NCBI GenBank assembly: GCA_050261415.1
Contig: JBLNDG010000033.1
Coordinates: 1-8,911, forward strand
DNA length: 8,911 nucleotides
Origin: JBLNDG01 sp050261415
GTDB taxonomy: Bacteria > Bacillota > Clostridia > Lutisporales > Lutisporaceae
Direction: 5' to 3'
Positions within the stretch are counted from its first letter, which is position 1. Every line of letters starts with the position of its first letter. The translations under genes and the position numbers were made by a program. The notes below the pieces were generated by a model that was not told the origin of the DNA, did no database searches, and saw only the letters and a program-made list of their open reading frames with translations. Shown piece after piece: positions 1-6,030 of the stretch.

Positions 1-116
1 TTTTTACATTTTTTATATTGACAAAACTTAGCAGGTCTTGCTGTTCGACTAATGGTTCCCACTACCAAGCCCATAGCGGACTTTCACCGCCAAGTTACTG
101 CCCATGTCGGGCGAAC
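1..116 (-). mobile_element. Class C-like group II intron, 5' end fragment (partial)
   Basis: Read on the minus strand from 116 downward, the sequence opens with GTTCGCCCGACATGGGC and continues with a GGTGAAAGTCC block and a GTGGGAACCATTAG block. This matches, from memory, the order and wording of the 5' end of domain I in bacterial class C group II introns (GTGCGCCC..., GGTGAAAGTCC, GAACnGTTAG, GCAAGGGT). The start lies eight or nine nucleotides past an intrinsic terminator hairpin, which is the known insertion preference of class C introns. The match fades after GCAAG at 37-41: the usual GGGTGTCC block is absent and positions 1-36 are plain AT-rich DNA. It may therefore be a truncated remnant rather than an intact intron, and no intron-encoded protein is visible. 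The rest, if any, lies beyond the left edge. Confidence 0.6.
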
Positions 117-122
117 TATAAG

Positions 123-166
123 AAAGGCTGCTGCACAACTTTTATGTTCATTGTGCAGCAGCCTTT
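123..166 (-). terminator. Intrinsic terminator of the CBS-domain gene, probably bidirectional
   Basis: A perfect 16-bp stem is formed by 123-138 and 151-166, with a 12-nt loop. On the minus strand the hairpin follows the stop codon of the CBS gene (179-181) by about 12 nt and is followed by TTATA. On the plus strand it is followed by TTAATTTT, so it could work both ways. It also forms the landing site of the intron-like fragment that starts at 116. Confidence 0.85.
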
Positions 167-178
167 TAATTTTCCTGT

Positions 179-586
179 CTATTTGGTAAAAACCATTTTG
201 TAAAAATAGTTGATTATATCGCTTCTTTTGATAATACCTATAAATATCTGGTGATCATCGACTACAGGAATGAAGTTCTGATTAACCGATAGGAGTATCA
301 GGCCTTCTATTTGCGAATTAATAGAAACCGGTCTATTGTTCTGGTGCTTGGGTATATCTTTGACGAGAACTTTGTGTGTTTCTTTAAAGCTTAAATTCTG
401 GTTATGCTTTAAGTACCAGAGTATATCACCTTCTGTTAAAGTGCCTGCATATTTGCCCTCATCGTCAACAAGAGGCATGGCGGTGTACCTATGAAACTCC
501 ATCTTCTCAATTGCTTGTCTCATTGTAGAGCCTGCCGATATCCAGATAACTTCTTCTTTTGGTGTTAGAAAAAAAGCTATATTCAT
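179..586 (-). CDS. CBS-pair domain protein
   Basis: This is a 135-residue protein made almost entirely of two CBS motifs, about residues 10-62 and 73-130. Each repeat ends in the typical strand-turn-helix signature: MPLVDDEGKYAGTLTEGDI in the first and IPVVDDHQIFIGIIKRSDII in the second. CBS pairs (Bateman modules) bind adenosyl nucleotides such as AMP, ATP or SAM and normally regulate an attached or partner protein. Here no catalytic or transport domain is fused, so it is a stand-alone sensor module with an unknown partner. The start is supported by an AGGAGGAG Shine-Dalgarno sequence just upstream (about 589-596). No signal peptide or membrane segment is seen, so it is cytosolic. A near-consensus -10 lies upstream at 633-638. 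The gene is followed directly by a strong terminator, so it is either monocistronic or the last gene of its transcript. Confidence 0.9.
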   Translation of the reverse strand: MNIAFFLTPKEEVIWISAGSTMRQAIEKMEFHRYTAMPLVDDEGKYAGTLTEGDILWYLKHNQNLSFKETHKVLVKDIPKHQNNRPVSINSQIEGLILLSVNQNFIPVVDDHQIFIGIIKRSDIINYFYKMVFTK

Positions 587-632
587 TTAACTCCTCCTGA
601 TTCATTTGACAAACTATTTAGCAGCCGACTCT

Positions 633-661
633 ATTATATCTGTTTTCTCAACGGAAATAAA
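633..661 (-). promoter_or_regulatory. Candidate SigA promoter of the CBS gene
   Basis: On the minus strand a perfect TATAAT (633-638) is preceded, 17 bp upstream, by a weak -35 hexamer TTTATT (656-661). It lies about 50 bp before the start codon of the CBS gene, in the gap after the GIY-YIG-like gene. The -10 is convincing and the -35 is not. Confidence 0.45.
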
Positions 662-677
662 CAGTGTTTTGTTGTTT

Positions 678-938
678 TTATAATAATATACATGAGGGAG
701 TTAGTGGGAACGCCCCTGTTGTGAAGTTCGCTTCGCCATATTCCGTCCACTCCTTCTGCAGCTCTTTATTAGGATGCATGCCGGACCCTAGTCTGACCTT
801 AGTACCATTGATTTTGCCCTTGAAATCTTGAGCTGCCTCAATAAAGCACTTATCGTTGACCTTAGAGCGGATGATGAATACTCCCATCTCCGGTTTCATC
901 TGCTTATACTGCATTTTTAATTCCTTTTTCCTATCCAT
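678..938 (-). CDS. GIY-YIG-like family protein with altered C-terminus
   Basis: This is an 86-residue protein. The N-terminal 70 residues resemble a small clostridial GIY-YIG family, with the order MDRKKELKMQYKQMKPEMGVFII, then KCFIE, then the HPNKELQKEWTEYGEANF block. The GIY position is GVF (about 19-21) and the YIG position is FIE (about 32-34). The catalytic tripeptides are thus degenerate, and nuclease activity is doubtful even in the intact family. From memory the family runs to roughly 105-120 residues. Here the reading frame leaves the family after the conserved Phe (residue 72) and ends in TTGAFPLTPSCILL, so 25-40 C-terminal residues are missing. The switch coincides with a G/C-rich stretch (695-720) that looks unlike its surroundings. 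The start is supported by GAAGGTGAT upstream. It lies 67 bp downstream of the DUF6530-like gene and may share its transcript. Confidence 0.7.
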   Translation of the reverse strand: MDRKKELKMQYKQMKPEMGVFIIRSKVNDKCFIEAAQDFKGKINGTKVRLGSGMHPNKELQKEWTEYGEANFTTGAFPLTPSCILL

Positions 939-1005
939 CAGTTATCACCTTCTTTTATGTCCTCTTCTTTTACAAGCTAGTATTTTTCCCCGTTGGGTGT
1001 GTACA

Positions 1006-1485
1006 TCAGTACCCCATCTCTTTAAGTATTCTTGATAAAGTACTCAATCGTTCACCAATAAGCTCACCGTCATTGCTCAATGCCTGGCTGAACAGTTTAA
1101 TATCCTCATCAATCTTATCGTTGTCAGTACAAACAGCTACTGTCATAGCATCACCCTGCAGACCTACCCTGTCTATGACAGGTTTTTCCGGATCATATAG
1201 CTTTTCATAGCGGTAGGCTTCCCTAAAATGCAGTTGTGCCCTGCAAACCAGAATTGCAAGGTCTAGTACCCTGTGCAGCGGTAGTTCCTCAGATTGTCTT
1301 GACCACTTTTCACCTGTATATCTCCATACTTTGGCTGAAATGTCTACTTTGCCCCGGTCATTCCACTGAGCCAAGCCCAATGAAAGGCCTTTTGCATCCG
1401 TATTATAAGCATATCTGCCGTCAACATTTTCGTAGTTTTCGGATACTATAACAGGTTTATGCTTTAAAGTAGTTGGTATTTTCAT
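1006..1485 (-). CDS. Conserved hypothetical protein (DUF6530-like)
   Basis: This is a 159-residue soluble protein with no signal peptide or membrane segment. It opens with MKIPTTLKHKPVIVSENY and carries the block GEKWSRQSEELPLHRVLDLA at about residues 58-77. I recall this pattern from a conserved Firmicutes family of unknown function annotated as DUF6530, but I could not check that name. No catalytic motif is obvious. The start is fixed by a GGAGG Shine-Dalgarno sequence at 1493-1497, spaced 7 nt from the ATG. It has its own consensus promoter (1547-1575) with a dyad at the predicted start site, so its expression is probably controlled. The GIY-YIG-like gene follows 67 bp downstream on the same strand. 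The function is unknown. Confidence 0.85.
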   Translation of the reverse strand: MKIPTTLKHKPVIVSENYENVDGRYAYNTDAKGLSLGLAQWNDRGKVDISAKVWRYTGEKWSRQSEELPLHRVLDLAILVCRAQLHFREAYRYEKLYDPEKPVIDRVGLQGDAMTVAVCTDNDKIDEDIKLFSQALSNDGELIGERLSTLSRILKEMGY

Positions 1486-1519
1486 AACCTTACCTCCAAA
1501 TATATTTAAATTTATCTGT

Positions 1520-1542
1520 TTAGTAATTTACTAATTCACTAA
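1520..1542. promoter_or_regulatory. Operator-like dyad at the start site of the DUF6530-like gene
   Basis: Positions 1520-1534 form a perfect inverted repeat with 7-bp arms (TTAGTAA and TTACTAA) around one central T. It is followed by a third half-site, TTCACTAA, at 1535-1542. The array sits immediately downstream of the -10 hexamer and covers the predicted transcription start, which is the classic place for a repressor operator. The TTAG/CTAA half-sites and short centre fit a MarR- or GntR-like dimer, but no such regulator is in the window. Confidence 0.55.
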
Positions 1543-1546
1543 TTGA

Positions 1547-1575
1547 ATTATATTATTAATGCCCAACCATGTCAA
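1547..1575 (-). promoter_or_regulatory. Consensus SigA promoter of the DUF6530-like gene
   Basis: On the minus strand TTGACA (1570-1575) is followed by exactly 17 bp and a perfect TATAAT (1547-1552). Both hexamers and the spacer are consensus. The predicted start of transcription is about 1540, giving a leader of about 55 nt before the ATG at 1485. Confidence 0.9.
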
Positions 1576-1580
1576 TACTT

Positions 1581-1611
1581 AAACAAAAAGCACCGCTATA
1601 TTTAGCGATGC
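1581..1611 (-). terminator. Intrinsic terminator of the HD-domain gene
   Basis: On the minus strand, after the stop codon at 1637-1639, arms 1603-1611 and 1590-1598 pair over 9 bp (one G-U pair) around a 4-nt loop. They are followed by TTTTTGTTT (1581-1589). This is a standard Rho-independent terminator for the HD gene. It ends just before the -35 of the next gene, so the two are separately transcribed. Confidence 0.85.
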
Positions 1612-1636
1612 CCCTTATTCATTTATTTATCAATGG

Positions 1637-2215
1637 CTAAAGCTCACCCTTTAAGCCGATCTCCTCCGCAACGCTTTGCATGCCTTTTATGGTTTCCGCG
1701 ATAACAACATCCAAGTCCATTCCAAGCATATTTGCACCATTTTCGATAACGTCACGGTTCGCTCCGGCAGCAAAGCTTTTTTGCTTCCACTTCTTTTTCA
1801 CAGACTTCACTTCCATATCCAGTATGCTTTTGCTTGGACGGAGCAAGGCAGCCGCAGTAATCAGTCCGGTTAGTTCATCGATTGTGTATAATACCTTTTC
1901 CATTTTCTCCACAGGCTCGACCTCAACACACAGTCCCCATCCATGGCTCTGAATGGCATGAATGTATTCTTCAGGCCAATTTTTATCGGTCAGTATTTCT
2001 CTGACTTTTATGCAGTGCTGTTCCGGATACTTTTCATAATCGAGGTCATGAGTCAAACCTATGATTCCCCATTTTTCTTTATCCTCATTGAAGAGCTCCG
2101 CAAAATGACGCATTACTGCTTCTACCGTCAGTGCATGCTTTATCAGGCTTTCCTTTTCATTATACTGTAATAATAACTCATAAGCTTCTTCTCTGCCCGG
2201 TGCCTTTTTATCCAT
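1637..2215 (-). CDS. HD-domain phosphohydrolase family protein
   Basis: This is a 192-residue soluble protein. The HD metal-binding pattern is present: His27 in IKHALTVE, His56-Asp57 in LTHDLDYEKYPEQH, His91 in IQSHG and Asp113 in YTIDELTGL. This is the H...HD...D set used to hold a divalent metal and hydrolyse phosphate esters of nucleotides or related compounds. The protein matches in length and motifs a widespread clostridial family usually annotated only as HD domain-containing or HDIG protein, and its substrate is not known. There is no sensor or membrane domain. The start is supported by GAAGGA at 2221-2226 with a 5-nt spacer. It ends in its own terminator, and a 201-bp gap separates it from the upstream MerR gene, so it is probably transcribed alone. 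Confidence 0.9.
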   Translation of the reverse strand: MDKKAPGREEAYELLLQYNEKESLIKHALTVEAVMRHFAELFNEDKEKWGIIGLTHDLDYEKYPEQHCIKVREILTDKNWPEEYIHAIQSHGWGLCVEVEPVEKMEKVLYTIDELTGLITAAALLRPSKSILDMEVKSVKKKWKQKSFAAGANRDVIENGANMLGMDLDVVIAETIKGMQSVAEEIGLKGEL

Positions 2216-2416
2216 AAAAATCCTTCTTTCGTTTATCTTTTCACCTTAAATAGGTTTGCCTATAATTTTATAATACATCAAATGACGAAAACTTGCACTG
2301 AAATATGCGTATTTTATCCAGACTCGACAAATAATATGCCTCGGCTGCTGCAGCAAGGCAAAAAAGATCGATTTATTTATATCAACCGCCTTTCAAATGC
2401 ATTCACTCACATGTAA

Positions 2417-3181
2417 TTATTTTTTCATCCCGGTGTATATAAGAATTGCATTCCTTAAGAATTTTGCCGTGCCGGGCTGCTCTTTGTCATAGTATGCTGT
2501 GAATCTTTCATCATCAACATACATCTGTCCAAGCCCTGCGTGTGCCTCTTTTGTGTAACCGTCCCAAAAGTAGCTCAGCCACTGGCGATGAAGATCTGCA
2601 GCTTTCTGTGCCAGTTCACCGGCCGGATCGCCGGTTTTGAAAGCCTCTCTTAGTGTAGTCATTATATCAGCGCTCAGTTTTTCAACTTCGGCATACTGTG
2701 CTTCGGTCATATTCTTGATTTTTTTGTTTGACCTGTCAATTGCCTCATCCCCGTACTTTGCTCTGATTTCTTCACCGTATTTCTTTTCATTATCATCAAT
2801 CATATTTTGTTTGAAGCCTTCAAACTTTTCTTTATCACTCATTGTAATTCTCCCTTCTGCTAAAGCTATTGTCTTGTCGACGTTTGCAATCAATAAATCT
2901 AACTGCGCTCTCTTATCAAGAAGCTTTTCGCGGTGTTCCCTCAATGCCTTTAATCCATCAAAGGACGGTGCAGTCACTATACTCTTTATACTTTCCAGGC
3001 TCACTCCAAGCTCTCTATAAAACAAAATCTGCTGCAGTCTGTTGACCTCGGCCTGGCCATATATGCGATACCCTGATGAATTGATTCTTGCCGGCTTTAG
3101 AATTCCAACCTCATCATAGTATCGAAGCGTTCTCGTACTTACACCTGCCAATTTTCCCAGCTTTTGCACCGTGTACTCCAT
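2417..3181 (-). CDS. MerR-family transcriptional activator with TipAS-type ligand domain
   Basis: This is a 254-residue regulator. Residues 1-70 are a MerR winged helix-turn-helix (TVQKLGKLAGVSTRTLRYYDEVGIL, then SGYRIYG). Residues 75-110 form the long dimerising coiled coil. Residues about 138-252 resemble the TipAS domain, with the marks HRQWLSYFW, AHAGLGQMY and PGTAKFLRNAI. TipA, Mta and SkgA relatives bind drugs or peptides through this domain and activate promoters with over-long spacers. The start is ATG at 3181, decided by AGGAGG at 3189-3194 with a 7-nt spacer. An in-frame TTG at 3199 lies upstream of this site and is not the start. Its promoter has MerR architecture, so it probably autoregulates. 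No efflux pump or resistance target lies directly beside it; the downstream HD gene is the nearest possible second target. Confidence 0.93.
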   Translation of the reverse strand: MEYTVQKLGKLAGVSTRTLRYYDEVGILKPARINSSGYRIYGQAEVNRLQQILFYRELGVSLESIKSIVTAPSFDGLKALREHREKLLDKRAQLDLLIANVDKTIALAEGRITMSDKEKFEGFKQNMIDDNEKKYGEEIRAKYGDEAIDRSNKKIKNMTEAQYAEVEKLSADIMTTLREAFKTGDPAGELAQKAADLHRQWLSYFWDGYTKEAHAGLGQMYVDDERFTAYYDKEQPGTAKFLRNAILIYTGMKK

Positions 3182-3188
3182 GTACTCA

Positions 3189-3194
3189 CCTCCT
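3189..3194 (-). promoter_or_regulatory. Ribosome binding site that fixes the MerR start
   Basis: A full AGGAGG lies 7 nt before ATG 3181 and inside the longer reading frame that could begin at TTG 3199. Its position rules out the TTG as the start. Confidence 0.85.
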
Positions 3195-3203
3195 GACAAA
3201 ATT

Positions 3204-3234
3204 AATATACACCTTTACGTAACGTCAATGTCAA
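3204..3234 (-). promoter_or_regulatory. MerR-type promoter with 19-bp spacer and central dyad
   Basis: On the minus strand TTGACA (3229-3234) and TATATT (3204-3209) are separated by 19 bp. That is the over-wound spacing that MerR-family activators correct by twisting DNA. The palindrome TTACGTAA (3215-3222) lies at the middle of the spacer, where a MerR dimer sits. The predicted transcript starts about 3197, only a few nucleotides before the Shine-Dalgarno sequence of the MerR gene itself. Confidence 0.8.
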
Positions 3235-3333
3235 CAAAATATTTTATTATAATTTGCGCAAAAATATGAAAAGAGAACAGTAAACCTGTCCCCATGCATT
3301 GTATCCGGAGCAGCAGATAATTCTGTAAGTCAA

Positions 3334-3969
3334 TTATACTCTAAGGCAAGGACCATGGCCTGTCGCTACAAACCTAGGGTTTAATTGTGACAGAGCCTGC
3401 TGCAGCCGTACCCTCTGTTCGGTATCAGGCACCTGTTCCGGACGGATATTGTTTATTTCGGTATTCCAGCTAGATTCTACCGAAGTACCAAGTTCTTCAC
3501 CGAAACGAATCATCAAATCACTGCTGAAAAATATCCTGCGTTGGGTTTCTATAGCCAGTAAGCCCTCCCAAAGATGCATTTCAGACGGATACCCCAGGAA
3601 TTCCAGTTCGTAACCATCGGCATTCAACCTTTCACCGGGTTTTTTAATTACGGCCTCCTTGATAAGTCCAAAACCACTCAGCTGCCGCGCCGTAGCTTCC
3701 GAACATACCGGTCTGGCTTCAGGAAAACGCTCCTGTATAAGGGACAATCCTCCACATTCATCTGCTTCAAAATGAGATATGAAAATATACTTTAAAGTTT
3801 TACCGTTAAGCGCATCTTTGAGTTGGGGCAACATAGCGGCTGCCTGCCGGACATTACCCGTGTGAACCAACAGCGGTTCATCAGTAAGCAGCAGGTACTG
3901 ATGAAAGGAAAGGTTAATCTATGGGAAGTATGTGCTGAATTGGAACAGGTCCTTTTCGTAGACTAACAT
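3334..3969 (-). pseudogene. Metallo-beta-lactamase-fold (flavodiiron/ODP-like) protein, interrupted by one amber codon
   Basis: An ATG at 3967-3969, with AAGGAG at 3978-3983 and an 8-nt spacer, opens a frame reading MLVYEKDLFQFSTYFP, then TAG (3919-3921), then INLSFHQYLLLTDEPL and on without further stops to 3334. The part before and the part after the TAG join into one typical beta-strand start of an MBL fold, so the original gene had 211 codons. The downstream part keeps the metal ligand pattern: HFEADE (His66, Glu68, Asp70 in the reconstructed numbering), His132 in EMHLWEG, Asp151 in FFSSDL and His205 in ATGHGP. The HxExD form is that of oxygen-binding diiron proteins rather than true beta-lactamases. 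Without the first 33 residues, initiation at an internal TTG (3870) is possible but has no good ribosome binding site. It is probably a very recent nonsense mutation; suppression of UAG or a sequencing error are alternatives. Confidence 0.8.
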
Positions 3970-3977
3970 TTACTTTG

Positions 3978-3983
3978 CTCCTT
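3978..3983 (-). promoter_or_regulatory. Ribosome binding site of the interrupted MBL gene
   Basis: AAGGAG with an 8-nt spacer before ATG 3969. It shows that translation of this gene naturally begins 16 codons before the amber codon rather than at a later internal start. Confidence 0.75.
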
Positions 3984-4057
3984 ATCATATAGATTTGCAT
4001 GGTAATTATTCAAATCCACAATCGTATTATGCCCAGATGGATTTATTTTAAAATTGC

Positions 4058-4912
4058 TCAAGTCCTCTCATTTAAAAAAGTGGAGCTCAGTATAAGAAAG
4101 CCGCCGATGATTTGAATAAAACTCATACTTTCCCCCAGGAATATGGCTGCAATTATTACTGCCGAAATAGGGTCAATGTAGCTTAGAACGGCTATAGTTT
4201 GTCCATCCAGCTCCCGCAGTGATGTAAAGTATAAAAAATAAGCAAATCCTGTATGTATAACACCCACTATAAGAATGAAAATAACAGATTTTATGTTTAC
4301 AGCAGAAAAATCCATGTGATCCTTTATGAAAACATATGGTAAAAGTACCAGGACTGCAACCATCAGTTGAACTAAAGTGGTTTCAAAGCCCGACAGGTCT
4401 TTTACAAATTTGTTCATTAGAACTACACTGGCATATAAAACTGCCGCTGAAAGACCATATATTATCCCTACAGGGTTGTTATATGAGCTGCTAGTGCCGC
4501 CCCCGGTATTGACTATAAGGAACAAACCGATCATCGCAGTTATCGCGCAAGCTGCTTTTTTCAGTGTCAGCCTTTCTTTAAGAACAAAAGGTGAGAGGAT
4601 AACTACAAATATGGGTGCAAAATAATAGCTCAGCGTAGCATTTGATATTGTTGTATATTTGTAAGCCTGGAACAGTAATATCCAGTTAACCCCTATAGCA
4701 GCTCCGGAAAAAACCAAAAGTGCGATATTTCTCATTATTGCTTCAAAAGAAAGCTTCTGGCGAATAACCAGACTCGCACATATTAAAAACAAGCTTCCAA
4801 TTACTCCTCTTAAAAATGCAATCTCACTTGAAGACATATTTATATTCTTTACGAAAGCTCCGATACTTCCGAAGATAAGCATTGCAAATACAATTTTATA
4901 CTTTCCCCTCAT
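4058..4912 (-). CDS. DMT-superfamily permease (EamA domain), second exporter
   Basis: This is a 284-residue integral membrane protein with about ten hydrophobic segments in two halves, the drug/metabolite transporter layout of two EamA domains. Marks of the family are the N-terminal helix with a Gly-rich start (FAMLIFGSIGAFVKN), the end of helix 4 (ATLSYYFAPIFVVILSPFVLKERL) and the equivalent in the second half (VLSYIDPISAVIIAAIFLGESMS). It has only the repeated DMT fold in common with the other exporter at 6031-6954, so the pair is not a recent duplication. The substrate is unknown. The start is supported by AAGGGAG at 4919-4925. The gene begins 21 bp after the stop of the aldolase-like gene and is very likely co-transcribed with it, which suggests export of an amino acid or a product linked to that enzyme. 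Confidence 0.9.
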   Translation of the reverse strand: MRGKYKIVFAMLIFGSIGAFVKNINMSSSEIAFLRGVIGSLFLICASLVIRQKLSFEAIMRNIALLVFSGAAIGVNWILLFQAYKYTTISNATLSYYFAPIFVVILSPFVLKERLTLKKAACAITAMIGLFLIVNTGGGTSSSYNNPVGIIYGLSAAVLYASVVLMNKFVKDLSGFETTLVQLMVAVLVLLPYVFIKDHMDFSAVNIKSVIFILIVGVIHTGFAYFLYFTSLRELDGQTIAVLSYIDPISAVIIAAIFLGESMSFIQIIGGFLILSSTFLNERT

Positions 4913-4933
4913 ATTTTTCTCCCTTATGTTCTA

Positions 4934-5968
4934 TCAGTCACCCTTCAGTGCGTTCTTCAGATCATCAATAAAAGCTGATACAGCCTCCTCCTTTGTTGCC
5001 CATGAGGTAACAAGGCGGATAGCATAGTTGTCGTCATCCGCCTTTGACCATACGTAGAAGGAATAATCCTTTTCCAGCTCGGTAATCAACCATTTAGGAA
5101 GTACCGGAAATATCTGATTTGAAGGCGAGTATGTCAAAAAACCGAAGCCCGCATTGCTTATTTCATCCCTTAAGAGAGCTGCCATCCTATTCGCATGCTT
5201 TGCCAAATCAAAATACAGGTTATCCTTGAAAAGCTCAAGAAACTGTATCCCAAGAAGCTTTCCTTTGGCAAGGAGCGCCCCCTTCTGCTTCATATGAAAT
5301 CGGAAATCCTCCTTTATTGAATCACGGCAGATCACCAGAGCTTCACCTATAAGAGCCCCACTTTTTGTCCCTCCTATATAGAAAGCATCAACAAGGGTCC
5401 CCAAATCGGAAAGCTCAAGGTCGTTTTCTTCAGAACATAAGGCTGAACCCAGCCTTGCACCATCCATATATAAGAGTAGATTGTTTTCCTTGCAGAACTG
5501 ACTTAGCTGCTCCAATTCAACCTTTTTGTATATTGAGCCTATCTCTGTCGGATTTGAAATATAGACCAGCTTAGGCTTTACCATATGCTCGTCGGTGTGC
5601 TCCTCTAAGACAGGCTTGATATGTGAGGGTTTAAGCTTTCCATCATCTACTTTGACAGATATTACTTTATGTCCTGTAGCTTCTATGGCACCTGCCTCGT
5701 GCACCAGTATATGCCCTGTGTTGGCGGCAACAGCAGCCTCATGCGGCTTCAAAAAAGCTGAAATAGCAATAAGGTTTGTTTGAGTACCGCCCGGTATAAA
5801 GTGAATATCTGCGTCTTTCCGGCCTATTCTCTGTTTTAGAAGCTCAACGGCCTTCAGTGTATAATCATCCTCTCCATAGCCCTCAACCTGTTCAAGGTTT
5901 GACTCAATCAACGCGTTCAATATTCTAGGGTGTGCACCTTCACTGTAATCACACTTAAAACTATACAT
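4934..5968 (-). CDS. Threonine aldolase-family PLP enzyme
   Basis: This is a 344-residue fold-type I PLP enzyme of the beta-eliminating lyase/threonine aldolase family, at the usual length. The features visible are the substrate loop EGYGEDDYT (29-37), the PLP phosphate motif GGTQTN (60-65), the ring-stacking His90 in LVHEAGAIE, Asp169 and Arg172 in YMDGARLG, and the Schiff-base lysine Lys202 in YIGGTKSG. Low-specificity members cleave L-threonine or L-allo-threonine to glycine and acetaldehyde. This clostridial branch (YIGGTK rather than the SKGLGAP of Escherichia coli LtaE) is commonly annotated that way without direct proof, so the substrate is an inference. The start is supported by GAGGGGGT with an 8-nt spacer. 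It lies 62 bp after the EamA gene and 21 bp before the second permease. A TATAAT at 5990-5995 hints at an internal promoter but lacks a good -35. Confidence 0.88.
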   Translation of the reverse strand: MYSFKCDYSEGAHPRILNALIESNLEQVEGYGEDDYTLKAVELLKQRIGRKDADIHFIPGGTQTNLIAISAFLKPHEAAVAANTGHILVHEAGAIEATGHKVISVKVDDGKLKPSHIKPVLEEHTDEHMVKPKLVYISNPTEIGSIYKKVELEQLSQFCKENNLLLYMDGARLGSALCSEENDLELSDLGTLVDAFYIGGTKSGALIGEALVICRDSIKEDFRFHMKQKGALLAKGKLLGIQFLELFKDNLYFDLAKHANRMAALLRDEISNAGFGFLTYSPSNQIFPVLPKWLITELEKDYSFYVWSKADDDNYAIRLVTSWATKEEAVSAFIDDLKNALKGD

Positions 5969-6030
5969 TTATGAGACCCCCTCTTTCATATTATAAAGTA
6001 TTGCTTTAACATTACATCTATAAAAGTAGT

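Noticed and set aside
1..116. Cobalamin-riboswitch-like wording (GGTGAAAGTCC and AAGACCTGCT) on the minus strand
   Set aside because: The B12 box and the expected order of the conserved blocks are missing, there is no B12-related gene downstream, and the 5' end with its terminator context fits a group II intron much better.
18..203. Small plus-strand reading frame across the intron fragment and terminator
   Set aside because: It reads through a 16-bp terminator hairpin, has no ribosome binding site and resembles no protein.
1680..1952. Plus-strand reading frames opposite the HD gene
   Set aside because: They are antisense to a gene with clear HD catalytic motifs, and have no ribosome binding site or recognisable composition.
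2337..2360. Dyad TGCCT...GCTGCTGCAGC...AGGCA as terminator of the MerR gene
   Set aside because: On the minus strand its T-run precedes the hairpin instead of following it, and the inner stem leaves almost no loop.
2637..3020. A 127-codon plus-strand frame opposite the MerR gene
   Set aside because: It is the Ser/Phe/Ile-rich antisense shadow of a charged coding region and has no start signal.
3182..3199. TTG 3199 as start of the MerR protein
   Set aside because: The full AGGAGG lies inside that extension and 7 nt before ATG 3181, and family members begin near MEYTVQKLG.
3919..3921. Programmed pyrrolysine insertion at the TAG
   Set aside because: MBL-fold proteins of this type are not known to carry pyrrolysine, and no Pyl gene is in the window; kept only as one option to test.
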